Shown here: piece after piece, positions 36,967 to 46,043 of the stretch
How positions within the stretch are numbered: position 1 is the stretch's first letter
How the letters are laid out: every line of letters starts with the position of its first letter
Source: Parabacteroides goldsteinii DSM 19448 = WAL 12034
GTDB lineage: Bacteria; Bacteroidota; Bacteroidia; Bacteroidales; Tannerellaceae
Length of the DNA stretch: 64,000 nt
Assembly (NCBI RefSeq): GCF_000969835.1
Contig: NZ_KQ033913.1
Location: 622,859 to 686,858, forward strand
Direction of reading: 5' to 3'
Notes under the pieces: generated by a model
Databases searched by the model: none
Seen by the model: only the letters and a program-made list of their open reading frames with translations
Told to the model about the DNA's origin: nothing
Translations under genes and position numbers: made by a program

Positions 36967-37628
36967 TTTATAAATCGGTACACAATCGAGATATTAATCC
37001 CTGTTATTCCAAACTTATTACGCTTCTTATCGTAATCAAAATAATAATGCTCATTCTCCGGCGTATAATAATCGATTGTGCGACGGCTATATCCGGCACG
37101 CAACCCTAATTCGACTCCCAGACGGTCGGTTATAGGAATATGCCCTCCTACGGATAAACCAAGACCGGCAAACTTTCCTGTCCGATTGTCGTCAATATGC
37201 ATTCGTTGATTATCGAAATCGCCGGCTTCACCATAAAACCCGGCAAACAGCCAGCGGTAAGTACCGTCGGCATTCAACCAGATACGGGGTTCAAGGCTCC
37301 AGGCCGAAACTCCGAAATACTGATCTCCACCGACCTTCCTTTTGGCGTATGCTCCAGTAGCGTTAATCGACCATCGGTCGGCAAAAAAATATTCAAGACT
37401 TAAATTCGGCATCCAACTATAATGTTTAAAATCAGGCATAATACCAACCCAATATATGAGATTAGTCTTTACTGCCAGCAAAGGAGAAAAACTCTTCTGC
37501 GGTGTTTGGATATCCTCTAATTGTTTGGTAGTATTAGAAAATACAGTAGTTACAATACAAACCGATAACCCGACAATAAACAGAAGCTTTATTACTATTG
37601 TATGTACAATGCTATTATTATGTTTCAT
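36963..37628 (-). CDS. DUF3575 outer-membrane beta-barrel-like protein
   Basis: The 221-residue protein has a signal-like hydrophobic stretch (LLFIVGLSVCIVTTVFS). It then shows the DUF3575 pattern AVKTNLIYWVGIMPDF, LSLEYFFADRWSINATGAYA, EPRIWL, LFAGFYGEAGDF and GLGLSVGGHIPI, ending ISIVYRFIK, which looks like a final barrel strand. These proteins open many Bacteroidales fimbrial operons. I use the ATG at 37628, just after a GAGGAAG ribosome-binding-like stretch, rather than the ATG at 37652. It is the first gene of the operon. Confidence 0.82.
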   Translation of the reverse strand: MKHNNSIVHTIVIKLLFIVGLSVCIVTTVFSNTTKQLEDIQTPQKSFSPLLAVKTNLIYWVGIMPDFKHYSWMPNLSLEYFFADRWSINATGAYAKRKVGGDQYFGVSAWSLEPRIWLNADGTYRWLFAGFYGEAGDFDNQRMHIDDNRTGKFAGLGLSVGGHIPITDRLGVELGLRAGYSRRTIDYYTPENEHYYFDYDKKRNKFGITGINISIVYRFIK

Positions 37629-37829
37629 TATGATCTTCCTCGTGAAAAACACTCTATTTATCCAATTGTAAAATTACTGAGTGTACGTGAACCGGATGAT
37701 AGGATTTCATACAATTATCAATTAATTATCCGGTTATTCGAAACTGCAATAAACAATAAACCTACAAATTGTCATTTTATCATAATCGATATGCAACAGT
37801 GTCATTTATTAAAAACAAACAACTGTTTC

Positions 37830-37846
37830 GTGTCAATATTTGACAC
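37830..37846. promoter_or_regulatory. Candidate operator palindrome in the fimbrial divergent promoter region
   Basis: GTGTCAA-TAT-TTGACAC is a perfect inverted repeat with 7-bp arms. Two further TGTCATTT half-sites lie upstream (about 37770 and 37799). The site sits in the 292-bp gap between the fimbrial operon and the divergent HTH gene. It is a natural candidate for binding by that regulator. Confidence 0.5.
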
Positions 37847-37920
37847 AAACCCTTCACTCCAGACATTCTTCACACAGGATTTTATATCTAATTTAGCCAT
37901 GTTAAATAATTGGTTTACTT

Positions 37921-38898
37921 ATGAATAATAATTTAAACAAATCTGTTTTAGATAAAATACTGAACTGTATACCAGAAAATATCAAACCTGTTAATTACTT
38001 GATGGATATTTTAGATCTGGGAAAAGAGTCGGCTTACCGGAGATTGAGAGGAGAGAAAGCATTATCATTGGAAGAGATACATAAACTATCTGTTGAATTA
38101 AGTTTTTCACTTGATGAAATATTAGGAAACAAGAATACAAACACCTTTACTTTTAATTACATAGGCTCTTCCGATAAGAATCCGGATAACAACTTTCTGG
38201 AATTTCTTCTCTTTTATGAGAACTATCTGAAGAATATTCTAAACGCTGAAAATACAGAGGTTATAAACACGATAAATAACATGTTGAGTACTATGTTTGT
38301 CGGTTTTGACGAGTTATTCAAATTCGTCTACTACCATTGGATGCATCAAATGAAAGAGGTACCTTTGAATTATCATTATTCAAACTTGGTTATCCCTCCC
38401 CAGATAAAAGATATATGCAAAAATATCAACAACTTACATAAAAACTTAAAGAAAGTGACCATGATCATAGATAAAAATATACATCTGAACCTGATAAAAG
38501 AAATACAATATTTCTACATACGGGGACTTATAGATGAATCGGAACTCATCAGGCTTAAAGAACAGTATCTACGCTATATGGATTTTACGGAAAAGATCAT
38601 AACAAAAGGAACTGATCCTAATGGAAGCAGTTATGATATTTATCTATCCATGCTCGGTATCAGCAGCAGTACATCTTATATATCTTGGGAAGATAATGAA
38701 GAATCGGCTTTCTGGCATAACGTCTGTTATCCTATGCACACAAGAAACCGAAATATAATTGACAGGTATAAACACTGGATAGATTCACTAAAGAAATATT
38801 CGACGCTCATAACTCAATCCAACGAATTACAGCAAGCTGATTTCTTTAACGAGCAAAAAAACTACGTAAACAATATGGCCGATAAGATATTGTTGTAA
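37921..38898 (+). CDS. HTH transcriptional regulator, likely controls the fimbrial operon
   Basis: The 325-residue protein has an N-terminal XRE/BetR-like helix-turn-helix (YLMDILDLGKESAYRRLRG, then ALSLEEIHKLSVEL, residues about 22-60). A long alpha-helical C-terminal region of unknown fold follows. It is divergent from the fimbrial operon across 292 bp that contains a perfect palindrome. The gene is AT-rich compared with the neighbouring housekeeping genes. Regulation of the fimbriae is inferred from position only. No tyrosine recombinase or inverted promoter repeats were seen beside the operon. Confidence 0.75.
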   Translation: MNNNLNKSVLDKILNCIPENIKPVNYLMDILDLGKESAYRRLRGEKALSLEEIHKLSVELSFSLDEILGNKNTNTFTFNYIGSSDKNPDNNFLEFLLFYENYLKNILNAENTEVINTINNMLSTMFVGFDELFKFVYYHWMHQMKEVPLNYHYSNLVIPPQIKDICKNINNLHKNLKKVTMIIDKNIHLNLIKEIQYFYIRGLIDESELIRLKEQYLRYMDFTEKIITKGTDPNGSSYDIYLSMLGISSSTSYISWEDNEESAFWHNVCYPMHTRNRNIIDRYKHWIDSLKKYSTLITQSNELQQADFFNEQKNYVNNMADKILL

Positions 38899-39000
38899 GG
38901 GTAATACCGACTTATGCAATTCACCTCTCAAATAATGAAATGCAAGGAGTTATGGAGTATTAAGTTTTCAGTTCTTTCATGACAGATAGCGTAAGTGCTT

Positions 39001-39041
39001 AAAAAAAGAAGAAGGAACAGAAATTTTCATTCTGTTCCTTC
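39001..39041 (-). terminator. Rho-independent terminator of the tRNA-Cys genes
   Basis: GAAGGAACAGAA and TTCTGTTCCTTC (39011-39022 and 39030-39041) form a perfect 12-bp stem with a 7-base loop. On the - strand it is followed by TTCTTTTTTT. It lies 12 bp after the end of the second tRNA. Confidence 0.9.
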
Positions 39042-39052
39042 ACTAATTTCGG

Positions 39053-39124
39053 AGGTACCTGGCAGATTCGAACTGCCGTACATGGTTTTGCAGACCACTG
39101 ACTAAGCCACTCATCCAAGGTACC
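39053..39124 (-). tRNA. tRNA-Cys (GCA), copy 2
   Basis: On the - strand a 72-base cloverleaf begins GGTACCT and ends AGGTACC plus the discriminator T. The anticodon loop CTGCAAA carries GCA, and the T-loop is TTCGAAT. CCA is not encoded. It is downstream of copy 1 and upstream of a terminator, so the two are probably one transcript. Confidence 0.93.
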
Positions 39125-39192
39125 AATGTGGCTAAAAATCAATTGATTAATAAAATTGTAATTGTTAATTATCAATTGTTATTTTCTCTTCG

Positions 39193-39264
39193 AGGTTCCT
39201 GGCGGATTCGAACCGCCGTACACGGTTTTGCAGACCGCTGACTAAGCCACTCATCCAAGGAACC
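39193..39264 (-). tRNA. tRNA-Cys (GCA), copy 1
   Basis: A 72-base cloverleaf with the same anticodon loop (CTGCAAA, anticodon GCA). It differs from copy 2 at six positions, which fall into three paired sites: one pair each in the acceptor, anticodon and T stems. Each change is compensated. CCA is not encoded. Confidence 0.93.
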
Positions 39265-39420
39265 ATCTATTTCAAATAACGTCTTATCGTTTTGCGAGTG
39301 CAAAGAAAGGCATTATGTTTGATATATGCAAATCTTTTTCATTCTTTTTGCAGGCTTTGATTGTTGCAGAACTAAGGAAAAAGAAGTTACTTTGTCCCCT
39401 GTTAGTATAAATATAAAGGA

Positions 39421-39981
39421 ATGAATTATATAGAAACGGAAATATCCGGTGTCTGGATCATTGAACCTAAGGTGTTTAATGACGCGCGGGGATATTTTAT
39501 GGAAGCATTTAAACAATCTGAGTTTGAACAACACATCGGTAAAGTGAATTTTATTCAGGATAATGAGTCCTGTTCTTCCAAGGGAGTACTTAGAGGATTA
39601 CATTATCAATTGGCTCCTTATTCGCAGTCGAAGTTGGTGCGGGTGATCACAGGACGTGTTCTGGATGTTGCCGTCGATTTGCGTGCCGGATCTCCGACAT
39701 TCGGAAAATATGTATCGGTTGAACTTTCGGCAGAGAATAAACGACAGTTCTTTATTCCGCAGGGATTTGCCCATGGATTCCACGTGTTGAGCGACGAAGC
39801 GATTTTTACTTATAAAGTGGATAACCCTTATATGCCCAGCCATGAAAAAGGACTTCGTTTTGATGATCCGGCGATAGGTGTGGATTGGGGAATTACAGAT
39901 ATCGATGCTGTAAATTTATCAGAGAAAGATACAAAAGCGCCTCTGTTCAGTGAGGCGGAATATAATTTTACATTTAAATAA
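39421..39981 (+). CDS. rfbC: dTDP-4-dehydrorhamnose 3,5-epimerase
   Basis: RfbC/RmlC is the third enzyme of dTDP-L-rhamnose synthesis. Seen are the cupin-type signature GVLRGLHYQLAPYSQSKLVRV with the catalytic His, VDLRAGSPTFGK, and FIPQGFAHGFHVLSD. The length of 186 is normal. The next gene, rfbB, follows after 8 bp. rfbA and rfbD are not in the window. The product feeds rhamnose-containing surface glycans. Confidence 0.96.
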   Translation: MNYIETEISGVWIIEPKVFNDARGYFMEAFKQSEFEQHIGKVNFIQDNESCSSKGVLRGLHYQLAPYSQSKLVRVITGRVLDVAVDLRAGSPTFGKYVSVELSAENKRQFFIPQGFAHGFHVLSDEAIFTYKVDNPYMPSHEKGLRFDDPAIGVDWGITDIDAVNLSEKDTKAPLFSEAEYNFTFK

Positions 39982-39989
39982 TACGGACG

Positions 39990-41135
39990 ATGAAGACTTA
40001 TCTGGTTACCGGTGCTGCCGGTTTTATTGGTGCTAACTTTATCAAATATATGCTGGCAGAGCATCAGGATATAAAGATTGTAGTTCTCGACTTGCTGACT
40101 TATGCAGGAAATCTGGGTACGATAGCAGGAGATATCGATGGCGAACGTTGTGAGTTTGTGAAAGGCGATATCTGCGACCGTACGTTGGCTGATGAACTTT
40201 TTGCTAAGTATAATTTTGATTATGTAGTTAATTTTGCTGCAGAAAGTCATGTGGATCGTAGTATTGAGAATCCGCAGTTATTCCTTGTAACTAATATTCT
40301 GGGAACACAAAATTTACTGGATGCAGCCCGCAGAGCCTGGGTGACAGGGAAAGACGAGGCCGGTTATCCTCTGTGGCGTGAAGGCGTACGTTTCCATCAG
40401 GTTTCTACAGATGAAGTTTACGGAAGCCTGGGTGCGGAAGGTTATTTCCATGAAACGACTCCGCTGGATCCGAGAAGTCCGTACAGCGCCTCCAAAACAA
40501 GTGCCGATTTATTTGTAAAAGCGTATTTCGATACTTATAAAATGCCGGTAAGCATTACCCGTTGTTCCAATAATTATGGTCCTTATCATTTTCCGGAAAA
40601 ACTGATTCCTCTTATTATAAAGAATATCCTGGAAGGAAAATCCCTGCCGGTGTATGGTGACGGAAAGAATGTAAGAGACTGGTTGTATGTGGAAGATCAT
40701 TGCAAGGCTATCGATGCTGTTATTCATCGTGGACGGGTAGGAGAAGTCTATAATGTAGGTGGCCATAACGAAAAGCAAAACATTGAGATTGTAAAACTGA
40801 CGATCAGTACAATCCATCGCTTAATGACCGAACAGCCTGAATATCGCCAGGTGCTGAAAAAGAAAGAGATTGGTCCGGACGGGGAAATTGCTGTCGACTG
40901 GATTAATGAAAGCCTGATTACTTTTGTGAAGGACCGCCTCGGACATGACATGCGTTATGCTATTGACCCGACGAAAATCTCTGAAGAGCTTGGCTGGACT
41001 CCTGAAACGACATTTGAAGTCGGCATCGTAAAAACAATCCGCTGGTATCTGGAAAACCAACAGTGGGTAGAAGACATCACGGGTGGCGATTATATGAAAT
41101 ATTACGACCGGATGTACTCCGGCCGTGAATTATAA
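39990..41135 (+). CDS. rfbB: dTDP-glucose 4,6-dehydratase
   Basis: An extended short-chain dehydrogenase that converts dTDP-glucose to dTDP-4-keto-6-deoxyglucose with bound NAD. The N-terminal VTGAAGFIGANF is the nucleotide loop, STDEVYG gives the Thr-Asp-Glu set, and YSASK provides Y165 and K169. CSNNYGPYHFPEKLIPL is characteristic. The length of 381 is slightly above the usual ~350 because of an insert around ARRAWVTGKDEAGYPLW. It is cotranscribed with rfbC and overlaps the AsmA-family gene convergently by 6 bp. Confidence 0.96.
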   Translation: MKTYLVTGAAGFIGANFIKYMLAEHQDIKIVVLDLLTYAGNLGTIAGDIDGERCEFVKGDICDRTLADELFAKYNFDYVVNFAAESHVDRSIENPQLFLVTNILGTQNLLDAARRAWVTGKDEAGYPLWREGVRFHQVSTDEVYGSLGAEGYFHETTPLDPRSPYSASKTSADLFVKAYFDTYKMPVSITRCSNNYGPYHFPEKLIPLIIKNILEGKSLPVYGDGKNVRDWLYVEDHCKAIDAVIHRGRVGEVYNVGGHNEKQNIEIVKLTISTIHRLMTEQPEYRQVLKKKEIGPDGEIAVDWINESLITFVKDRLGHDMRYAIDPTKISEELGWTPETTFEVGIVKTIRWYLENQQWVEDITGGDYMKYYDRMYSGREL

Positions 41136-44100
41136 AGCATTGGTTTCTCCTTCCGGAGGAGTTACCGTATGATTAGGAGAGAGGCTGCTCACCAGTTCGG
41201 GAGCAGTCTCTTTTATTTGGTTACGTATCGACTCCCGTATTTCTTTCCGGACATTTGTCCGAGTACTGTCCAGCTCCGCTTCTTTAGCCGGTTTAAAAAG
41301 GTCTTTGTAGCGGCACTTTACAATTTTATATTTGAAATCATCCAAATTACTGGTGATGTCGATTCCGAGTTTAAACGGAACCGGCGATTTGAGTACAGAC
41401 AGATGATAGTTGAAAGTCATATCCAGGTTATGAGTTCCTCCGACGGCTACTTTATATCTGTCCATTTCCACCAGGAAGGGGAATACTTTTATTTTATTGT
41501 CTTTGATAGCCAGATCGACCGATATACTGTCTATTACATTCCGCTTCTTGTTTTTGAACATAAGCGTCTTGGATATTTCAGTAAAAGTTTCACCGTCCAG
41601 CAGCACCATGTTTTCCCCATGCAGATAGCAGGCTGAGTGCAGGGAAGGAAGTTCCAGCGACATGGTGGAATCCATCTTGCAGGTTGCCGTCACCTGGCAG
41701 TCGACTACTCCTTCGAAAGAACGTAACATCGGGACGAGTGTGTCGATGGCCGGATACAATCCGATCAGTTTCTCAACCATTACATCTTCCATATCGAGAT
41801 CGAAACCGACGGATGCCCCGCTATAGTCTTTAGCCGTGTAGAACATGGTCATGTTTCCGCGGCCGATATTTGAATCCATCTTAAGGTTACTAAGATTGAT
41901 GCTTTGATCGCGGATAATCACTTCACCGAGTACATTGGTAAGTTCGGCATCCTTGAAGTCGATCTTTTGAGCGTTTGTGTGAAGCGTTATGTCCAGATAA
42001 GCCGGGATGACAAATACCCGGTCTGTTGTATCCAGTGTCGCTGTTGCAATGGAATCCTGCAGAGTATGGGTATCCATGGTAACAAAACTTTCCTCGTCCA
42101 TTACTGATTGACCGGTTGTAGCGAGGTGTTGTTCCGAATATTGCATGCCGGAGTTCATCGCTTTCATTAGCTGGTTACAATCGATATAATCGGATGTCAG
42201 TGAGAAGTTACCCCGTAGTTTCCCTCCCCGAAGCATGGCCTGGCGGATACGGTTTATTTCTCCGTTCAGCATAAAATCACTTTTTCCCAGATGCAGGTGG
42301 GCATTGGTCAATGTGATATCGTTAGTATTGAATTTCATGGTGGTCTGGTCTATTCGCATAGGGATGGGTAGCAGGCGGCTGAACCCCCTCATTTTGTTAA
42401 AGGAGAGGCTGCCTCGGATTTCCCAGCGACGTAATAATTGTGTTGTCACGTCGGTGGTATCCGTTTGGATTTGACCGGGTGTCCTTGGGCGGCGTGTACG
42501 TGCCTGCCTGGTTGTATTGGCCTGTGATGTTGTATCGGTCCGGGCAAGTCTTCGCTGGCGCACGGCATCCCGATAGGGGAGTGCTTCTAGATTGAATGTG
42601 TTTCCGGCAAGTATCATTCCGGTATGCATCGGCAGGATGAAGTATCGCAGGGTATCGACAGAAATGGTGGCACCTGTGGTGGGTATCCGTTTATTGGAGG
42701 CTGACGATTTGATGCCACCTTTCATGACGGTTTGTCCGGCTACCAGCCATACGGAATCGGGCAGGCGGGTACGCAGATAGTCAAACTTCAGTTGTGCAGT
42801 CATGGGGATAACGGCTGTCGTATCTATGACAGGCGATGTTTTTGCCTGTATGGCCAGTCGGCTGATATTTGTATTGATGTCATCCTGGTATTTGATGTTC
42901 AGGCTGTCTACCGACAAAGACATGCTTAACAGGTCTTTATTTTCCAGATAAGAACTGCCCTGTTGGGTGGAGTCGACCGAGAAACCGGCATTTGTTATAA
43001 AGACGTCCATACCCAACGGTTTGCTATAAGCCTTCAGCGTATCTATTTTTAACTGGCCTGAAGCGTGAACTTTGCCGTATTGGCTGTCCAGTAAGTCATC
43101 CACATTAAATGAAGCGGAAAGATCGGCATCCATTACTCCCTGGAGGAAGAGGGTGTCCGGATTCAGAAATTCCTGTGCAAGCCGTGTGAAGTCGATCTTA
43201 CCTTTTATATTGGCGTCGACATTCGGTGAAGTCAGCAGGTTGGTTACTTTTCCACGCATATCCAAAGAGGTTGTCAGTCCTTTTAATCTCAGTTGTTCCA
43301 ATGAGACAAAAGAAGAATCCGGATACATGCCGTTCAGATGGAGGTCCATATCCATCTGTATGGTGTCGATTCCTTGTTTGAGGCCTTTGACGTGGTAGGA
43401 GCCGTTCTCTATTTTACAACACAGGTTGACAGACGGAACAATACTGTCTCCCAGGTAACCGTGCATGTTCCCTTCCATGATGATAGCTCCTTTTGCCAGT
43501 GTTTTATCTCTGTTTTGGAAATAGGCATCGGGAATGAATTTCAATAAATCGTTCATGTCGGATATTTTGAGGCCGACTTCCATGTCTATTTTAGTCTGTT
43601 TCAGCGGCGGAAAACTGCTGACAGAGCCGTTGGCTGTAAAAGGAAGATTGTTAACGAGTAGTTCGGCATCATTCAACGTGATCGTGTTGAAGTTGTCAGA
43701 AAGTAAAAGCTGGCTTTTCAGTTTCAGGGCCAGTTTGTTTTCCAGTGTATAAGTCGGACTGCTGAACAGGATGGAAGTTGAGCCTGTTTCAATATCCAGT
43801 TTATTCTTTCCGTCGGTCAGTGAACCGTCCAGGTTGAGGAAGAAGCCGTTTATTTCAGCAAACAGATCGGCTTCGCGGTCATCATAAGTGAAACGGCCGT
43901 TTGTGATGCGCACTTTTTGCAGGTCGATGGGAGGCAACGGCTTTTTGCCGGTGTCGGCAGAGTCGGTCTCTGTGGAATAGATATCCCAGTTGGCAGCACC
44001 TTTCTTATTCACATAGCCATAGAAACGAGGTTCTTCGATACTGATTTCGCCTATTGTTATTTTGCCGTTAAAAAGATAATCGGTTGGCCGGAAAGAGATA

Positions 44101-44429
44101 ACGGCGGATTTGAAAGCGATCAGGGAATCGGACGGAATGGCCAGTTCTACCTTGTGTGCCGTTGAATCTTCGGCTGTATGTGAGATTAGATGGCCGTTCG
44201 TGAGCCGGATGCCCAGATGCGGGTATGTTTCAAAATAAGTCAGTTCGATCCGCTCGCAATCCAGATGGGCGTCAAGAAACTTATTCGTTTGTTCGATGAC
44301 GAGCGGGGTCAGTTTCTCCGGAGGAAGAACGCCCCAGTTCAGAATACTGAACCCTATGCCCGGAAGGATAAAGAACAGGGTAACAGTGATAACGACGATT
44401 GTCGTAATTAATTTTTTATTGATCTTCAT
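41130..44429 (-). CDS. AsmA family protein
   Basis: The 1099-residue protein has one N-terminal membrane anchor (residues about 8-30) and a long periplasmic beta-rich repeat region. LDAHLDCERIELTYFETYPHLG near the start and LTNGHL fit the AsmA N-terminal domain; the AsmA C-terminal region lies near 800-1000. Such proteins are thought to form lipid-conducting or membrane-organising bridges. It is a size relative of the tamB-like protein at 11-15.6 kb. A Thr/Arg-rich low-complexity linker (TTRQARTRRPRTPGQ) lies near residue 640. Confidence 0.85.
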   Translation of the reverse strand: MKINKKLITTIVVITVTLFFILPGIGFSILNWGVLPPEKLTPLVIEQTNKFLDAHLDCERIELTYFETYPHLGIRLTNGHLISHTAEDSTAHKVELAIPSDSLIAFKSAVISFRPTDYLFNGKITIGEISIEEPRFYGYVNKKGAANWDIYSTETDSADTGKKPLPPIDLQKVRITNGRFTYDDREADLFAEINGFFLNLDGSLTDGKNKLDIETGSTSILFSSPTYTLENKLALKLKSQLLLSDNFNTITLNDAELLVNNLPFTANGSVSSFPPLKQTKIDMEVGLKISDMNDLLKFIPDAYFQNRDKTLAKGAIIMEGNMHGYLGDSIVPSVNLCCKIENGSYHVKGLKQGIDTIQMDMDLHLNGMYPDSSFVSLEQLRLKGLTTSLDMRGKVTNLLTSPNVDANIKGKIDFTRLAQEFLNPDTLFLQGVMDADLSASFNVDDLLDSQYGKVHASGQLKIDTLKAYSKPLGMDVFITNAGFSVDSTQQGSSYLENKDLLSMSLSVDSLNIKYQDDINTNISRLAIQAKTSPVIDTTAVIPMTAQLKFDYLRTRLPDSVWLVAGQTVMKGGIKSSASNKRIPTTGATISVDTLRYFILPMHTGMILAGNTFNLEALPYRDAVRQRRLARTDTTSQANTTRQARTRRPRTPGQIQTDTTDVTTQLLRRWEIRGSLSFNKMRGFSRLLPIPMRIDQTTMKFNTNDITLTNAHLHLGKSDFMLNGEINRIRQAMLRGGKLRGNFSLTSDYIDCNQLMKAMNSGMQYSEQHLATTGQSVMDEESFVTMDTHTLQDSIATATLDTTDRVFVIPAYLDITLHTNAQKIDFKDAELTNVLGEVIIRDQSINLSNLKMDSNIGRGNMTMFYTAKDYSGASVGFDLDMEDVMVEKLIGLYPAIDTLVPMLRSFEGVVDCQVTATCKMDSTMSLELPSLHSACYLHGENMVLLDGETFTEISKTLMFKNKKRNVIDSISVDLAIKDNKIKVFPFLVEMDRYKVAVGGTHNLDMTFNYHLSVLKSPVPFKLGIDITSNLDDFKYKIVKCRYKDLFKPAKEAELDSTRTNVRKEIRESIRNQIKETAPELVSSLSPNHTVTPPEGETNAL

Positions 44430-44452
44430 ATTGCCTTCATGTATTGGTTATA

Positions 44453-44460
44453 CAAAAGTA
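44453..44460 (-). promoter_or_regulatory. Putative -7 element for the AsmA-family gene
   Basis: On the - strand this reads TACTTTTG, 23 bases before the start codon at 44429. Confidence 0.5.
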
Positions 44461-44474
44461 TGTAAATAAACCCA

Positions 44475-44482
44475 TATCTTTG
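44475..44482 (+). promoter_or_regulatory. Putative -7 element for the LysR gene
   Basis: TATCTTTG matches TAnnTTTG, 34 bases before the ATG at 44517. It lies 14 bp from the oppositely directed AsmA element. Confidence 0.55.
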
Positions 44483-44516
44483 TACCTGATAAGTTTATTT
44501 AAAAGATTATAGGCAT

Positions 44517-45401
44517 ATGGATTTTCGTCTGAAGGTATTTTATAGCGTAGCGACTAACCTGAGTTTTACAAAGGCTTCGAAGGAATTGTATATCAGTCAA
44601 CCGGCTATAAGCAAGCATATTCATGAATTGGAGATGCAGTATAAGACGCCGTTGTTCGACCGTACCGGTAGCCGTATTGTGCTGACCCGGGCCGGCGAAT
44701 TGTTGTTGTCGCATACCAATACGCTGCTGGCTGCTTACCGGCAACTGGACTTCGAGATGAATCTGCTGACCGATAATATCTGTGGCGACCTGCGCCTGGG
44801 GGCCAGTACGACGATTGCCCAGTATGTATTGCCTCCCATCTTGTCTTCCTTTATCCGGAAATTTCCCGATATCCGGGCTTCCCTGCTGAACGGAAATAGT
44901 CATGATATTGAAAAAGCCTTGTGTGAAGGTAAGATCACTTTGGGACTGGTGGAGGGGAATGCCCGGCAGAGTTCTCTTCATTATACGCCTTTTATGAAAG
45001 ATGAACTGGTCGTTATTACACATACCGGGAGTAAACTGGCCCGGTATGAAGAACTGACGTTGGACCAACTTTGCACACTTCCGCTGGTGCTGCGTGAAAA
45101 TGGTTCAGGGACGTTGGCCGTCTTGGAATCTACATTGGCCGAACATCAGGTCAAGCTATCCCAACTGAAAGTACTGATGCAGTTGGGAAGTACTGAAAGT
45201 ATTAAATTGTTTCTGGAAAATTCGGATGCACTGGCAATCGTGTCGGTACGTGCCGTTACCCGTGAACTGATGTCGGGAGTGCTGAAAGTGATCGATATCA
45301 CAGATTTCTCTGCCGAACGTATGTTTTCCTTTGTGCAGCTACAGGGACAGAGCGGGGGACTGGAAGAGAGTTTCATCCGGTATATGCAAGCCTATAAGTA
45401 A
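44517..45401 (+). CDS. LysR family transcriptional regulator
   Basis: The 294-residue protein has the N-terminal winged HTH of LysR regulators (FTKASKELYISQPAISKHIHELE, residues about 18-40). A periplasmic-binding-protein-like effector domain follows (GDLRLGASTTIAQYVLPPIL). The length is normal. It is close to, and converges on, an Lrp gene, with a MetY-type enzyme and a YeiH-family transporter beyond. YeiH transporters are often controlled by LysR regulators, so control of that gene is possible but not shown. Confidence 0.92.
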   Translation: MDFRLKVFYSVATNLSFTKASKELYISQPAISKHIHELEMQYKTPLFDRTGSRIVLTRAGELLLSHTNTLLAAYRQLDFEMNLLTDNICGDLRLGASTTIAQYVLPPILSSFIRKFPDIRASLLNGNSHDIEKALCEGKITLGLVEGNARQSSLHYTPFMKDELVVITHTGSKLARYEELTLDQLCTLPLVLRENGSGTLAVLESTLAEHQVKLSQLKVLMQLGSTESIKLFLENSDALAIVSVRAVTRELMSGVLKVIDITDFSAERMFSFVQLQGQSGGLEESFIRYMQAYK

Positions 45402-45402
45402 A

Positions 45403-45864
45403 TCAGATGTGGATGCCGTAATCGTGTTTCACTTCATCCATCACAAAAGTACTTTCCAGTGAACCGAGGCTGTCTATTGTTCCCAGAACATTGAGGATAA
45501 ACTCCTGGTAGTATTTCATGTTTGGGGCATGGATCTTTAATAGATAGTCGTAACTGCCTGATATGTTATAACATTCAGTTACTTCGGGGATATCTTGTAT
45601 GATCCGTGTGAACTCGGTCGCAATCTCCCTGTTCAGTTTGCTGAGTTTGACGCGGCAGAAGACGACAAAACCCAGATTCAGTTTTTCTGCATCCAATACG
45701 GCTATATACTTCTTTATATATCCTCCGTTTTCCAAACGTCTGAGGCGTTCGAAGACCGGGGTTGATGAAAGATTCACCCGGGCGGCAAGTTCTTTTGTTG
45801 TCAGCCGGGCATTTTCCTGTAGCGTGCGGAGGATCTGCAAATCCTTTTTGTCTAAAGTCTCCAT
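45403..45864 (-). CDS. Lrp/AsnC family transcriptional regulator
   Basis: The 153-residue protein has an AsnC-type HTH (LDKKDLQILRTLQENARLTT, then ELAARVNLSSTPVFERLRRLE) and a C-terminal RAM ligand domain (VTECYNISGSYDYLLKIHAP). It is divergent from the MetY-type gene across 179 bp. Lrp-type proteins commonly sense amino acids, so control of that sulfur amino acid gene is a reasonable inference. Its stop lies 1 bp from the LysR stop. Confidence 0.92.
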   Translation of the reverse strand: METLDKKDLQILRTLQENARLTTKELAARVNLSSTPVFERLRRLENGGYIKKYIAVLDAEKLNLGFVVFCRVKLSKLNREIATEFTRIIQDIPEVTECYNISGSYDYLLKIHAPNMKYYQEFILNVLGTIDSLGSLESTFVMDEVKHDYGIHI

Positions 45865-45989
45865 AGAATAAAATTCTTTTATCTGATTCTTTTTAACTGT
45901 TGTATAGTTGACTCTGTCTGTATGACGGTGTAAAAATAGTATTATTTTCTATATTTATATGATTTCTTGTTTGATATTTCTTTGTATGA

Positions 45990-45997
45990 TACTTTTG
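45990..45997 (+). promoter_or_regulatory. Putative -7 element for the MetY-type gene
   Basis: TACTTTTG matches TAnnTTTG, 46 bases before the ATG at 46044. The leader is too short for a SAM riboswitch. Confidence 0.5.
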
Positions 45998-46043
45998 CTG
46001 GAAAATAATACAGTAATAAGTCAAATAAAAAAAGAATAAGATC

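Noticed and set aside
37653..37920. Invertible promoter for fimbrial phase variation
   Set aside because: No pair of long inverted repeats and no adjacent recombinase; only a short palindrome suited to an operator.
45990..46043. SAM or cobalamin riboswitch before metY
   Set aside because: The predicted leader is only about 46 bases, and no conserved riboswitch core was seen.
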